DNA of 64,000 bases from Streptomyces sp. Go-475. Lineage in GTDB: Bacteria > Actinomycetota > Actinomycetes > Streptomycetales > Streptomycetaceae. Position numbers and translations under genes: made by a program. Shown in pieces: positions 62,471-64,000 of this stretch (the first letter of the stretch is position 1; every line of letters begins with the position of its first letter). Below the pieces are notes generated by a model. The model was not told where the DNA came from, ran no database searches, and saw only the letters and a list, made by a program, of their open reading frames with translations. Location of the stretch: assembly GCF_003330845.1 (NCBI RefSeq), contig NZ_CP026121.1:5437501-5501500 (forward strand). Direction: 5' to 3'.

Positions 62471-63208
62471 CCGCCCGCGACCCGCCCGTTCCGCTCATTT
62501 CACCCGTTTCACTCATTCACCTTGCGCATCTCCCGGCGAGGTTTTTCACATCGTTACCGGCGGCGGCTCGCCTCGGCCCCACCCGTCACGTAAGTTCAGA
62601 CCACAGGTAATTCGCGTGAGCAAAGCTGCGCGGAGCGGTACCGTGCAGTGGAGGGGGCTGCGCGGTGCCAGGGCCCCCGTGTCAGGCCGGTGCGGGTGCG
62701 GGGTCGGGTGGGTGCCGCGGTCAAGCGGGCGTTCGCGGCCGGGGTCACCCGTCGGAGGGATGCCGGGACAAGTCGCCGAGCGGGCCCCAAGATGCGGCAA
62801 ACCCTCAGGATCCTGCCCCAGAGCCCACGATTCCCCTGCGCAGCGGCTTCTTTTCGGCCAGCGCCGGGCCAGGAACGCGTGCTTCCGTAGGCACCGCGGC
62901 GTCGCCGGGCGGCTCCGGAGAGTAGTTGTGGCACGCCGATGCACGCAGCATCACTTACGAAGGGTTATGGTGGAAACCCCCCCTCGGGCCGGTCCGTCTC
63001 CCCCCCACGGACCGGCCCGTTTTCTTTTGTGCGCCGGGGGCGCACCCCCCTCGGCCGGAATCCTTCGTTCCGTACCCGTTGACGGCCCACGGCGGCAGCG
63101 GGGGTAGGCTTCGCCCCCGGGGACTTCCAACGGGCAGGGACCGCCCGCGGCCACGACCGGGCCGCATGCCGCGGCCTGTCCGATCCGTACGGAGGGGCTG
63201 ACAATCTC
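62471..63208. other. Long intergenic region before isoprenyl transferase gene
   Basis: About 738 bases with no convincing protein gene. A strong terminator hairpin sits at 62985-63029. Between the methyltransferase stop and that terminator are ~500 bases of unassigned sequence, more than a simple promoter needs, which could hold a small RNA. A GGAGGGG at ~63192 serves the next gene. No tRNA fold recognised. Confidence 0.5.
62985..63029 (+). terminator. Strong rho-independent terminator with C-rich loop
   Basis: The 13-nt perfect arms CGGGCCGGTCCGT (62985-62997) and ACGGACCGGCCCG (63007-63019) enclose a C-rich 9-nt loop and are followed by TTTTCTTTTG on the plus strand. It ends a transcript coming from the left, either the methyltransferase mRNA or a separate small RNA. 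Confidence 0.85.
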
Positions 63209-63982
63209 GTGAACCTGCGCGACAAGCTGCGTGGCCTGCTGGTCAGGCTGTACGCACGCCGGGTGGAAGGCCACCTGGACCACGCTCAGGTGCCCAAGCA
63301 CATCGGCGTCATCATGGACGGCAACCGGCGCTGGGCGAAGGCCGCCGGTTCCAGCACCGTCGACGGCCACCGGGCCGGTGCCGGGAAGATCGAGGAGTTC
63401 CTCGGCTGGTGCACCGAGACCGAGGTCGAGGTCGTCACCCTCTGGCTGCTGTCCACGGACAACTTCGACCGGCCGGAGGAAGAGCTCGTCCCGCTGCTCG
63501 GCATCATCGAGGACGTCGTGCGCACCCTGGCCGCCGACGGCCGCTGGCGCGTGCACCACGTGGGCACGCCCGACCTGCTGCCGTCCGGGATGCAGACGGT
63601 CCTCAAGGAGGCCGAGGAGACCACCGCGCACGTCGACGGGATACTGGTCAACGTCGCCATCGGCTACGGCGGCCGCCAGGAGATCGCCGACGCCGTACGG
63701 TCCATGCTGCTGGACGCGCAGGAGAAGGGCACCTCGATGGAGGAGCTCGCCGAGGCCGTCGACATCGACATGATCGGGCGTCACCTCTACACCAGCGACC
63801 AGCCCGACCCCGACCTGGTGATCCGCACCAGCGGCGAGCAGCGCCTGTCCGGATTCATGCTCTGGCAGACCGCGCACTCCGAGTACTACTTCTGCGACGT
63901 GTTCTGGCCGGCCTTCCGCAAGGTCGACTTCCTGCGCGCCATGCGCGACTACGCGGCCCGCCACCGGCGCTTCGGCGGCTGA
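63209..63982 (+). CDS. Isoprenyl (cis-prenyl) transferase, UppS family
   Basis: The 257-residue protein is a cis-prenyltransferase making polyprenyl diphosphate lipid carriers. It has KHIGVIMDGNRRWAKAAG (Asp37, Asn39, Arg40, Arg41, Trp42) as the diphosphate/magnesium site. The rest is typical: VVTLWLLSTDNFDRPEEE, YGGRQEIADAVRS and the C-terminal LVIRTSGEQRLSGFMLWQTAHSEYYF with WPAFRKVDFLRAMRDY. Length and start (GTG with GGAGGGG ~11 nt before) are normal. Streptomyces has more than one such gene, so this may be the undecaprenyl synthase or a second enzyme. The stop is 18 nt from the window end. Confidence 0.92.
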   Translation: MNLRDKLRGLLVRLYARRVEGHLDHAQVPKHIGVIMDGNRRWAKAAGSSTVDGHRAGAGKIEEFLGWCTETEVEVVTLWLLSTDNFDRPEEELVPLLGIIEDVVRTLAADGRWRVHHVGTPDLLPSGMQTVLKEAEETTAHVDGILVNVAIGYGGRQEIADAVRSMLLDAQEKGTSMEELAEAVDIDMIGRHLYTSDQPDPDLVIRTSGEQRLSGFMLWQTAHSEYYFCDVFWPAFRKVDFLRAMRDYAARHRRFGG

Positions 63983-64000
63983 AGCACCCGTCGCCGGCCT

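Noticed and set aside
62960..63029. 6C-type small RNA
   Set aside because: The terminator loop is C-rich, but the second C-loop hairpin of the 6C RNA could not be drawn (the upstream GGGTT/AACCC pairing has a non-C loop).

Overview
The window is high-GC actinobacterial chromosome and almost certainly Streptomyces. The evidence is third-codon-position GC bias throughout, frequent GTG/TTG starts, GTGA/ATGA stop-start overlaps, a GTP-type PEP carboxykinase, a chitinase promoter carrying DasR/chitinase-type 12-mers, NB-ARC-LuxR regulators, and a Gram-positive Tad/Flp pilus locus. No rRNA, tRNA, CRISPR array or complete insertion sequence was seen.

Layout. 1-4.5 kb: two acyltransferase-3 membrane enzymes flank an MFS exporter (the first is cut by the window edge), with a convergent MAB_1171c-like membrane protein. 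4.7-6.7 kb: a YyaL/DUF255 thioredoxin-fold protein. 6.8-13.4 kb: a tightly overlapping four-gene operon for a surface glycan (processive GT2, GT39 mannosyltransferase-like, Dol-P-Man-synthase-like GT2-GtrA fusion, secreted copper radical oxidase). 13.4-17.2 kb: Mut7-C protein, a TetR/MFS pair whose MFS N-terminus is interrupted by a small palindrome, and a hemolysin-III protein. 17.5-25.3 kb: pckG, LLM oxidoreductase, DUF899, a small protein behind a PerR-like box, an aminotransferase, a Pro/Ala-rich membrane protein and a secreted serine protease.

25.4-32.2 kb is a divergent catabolic island: D-aminoacylase, fold-III PLP enzyme, PfkB (KDG-type) kinase, IclR, RidA and GntP permease, around a shared palindromic operator. 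Together they read as a possible N-acetyl-D-glucosaminate to KDG to KDPG route. 32.3-41.8 kb: a small acidic protein, secreted M14 carboxypeptidase, an NB-ARC-LuxR regulator followed by MEDS and HATPase proteins, an atypical Nramp-like transporter and a secreted GH18 chitinase.

42-60 kb is a Tad/Flp pilus locus: zinc-ribbon protein, CpaB, CpaE/TadZ, two TadE-like, CpaF, TadB, TadC, a NarL-type two-component pair (the kinase has a 23-copy AVP repeat), Flp pilin, TadG-like, lipoprotein and OmpA-domain protein. It continues into an 878-residue protein joining membrane helices and a Flp-pilin-type class III signal to a long linker and a C-terminal PD-(D/E)XK-like nuclease domain. Two genes encoding paralogous modules and a coupled 106-residue protein follow, in the place where polymorphic toxins keep immunity genes. 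This pilin-toxin arrangement is the best candidate for an undescribed system. 60-64 kb: DUF192, GNAT, nucleoside deaminase, tandem-repeat spacer, methyltransferase, a strong terminator and an isoprenyl transferase.

No database search was run. Family names come from visible motifs and protein architecture, and functions of gene groups are inference unless stated.
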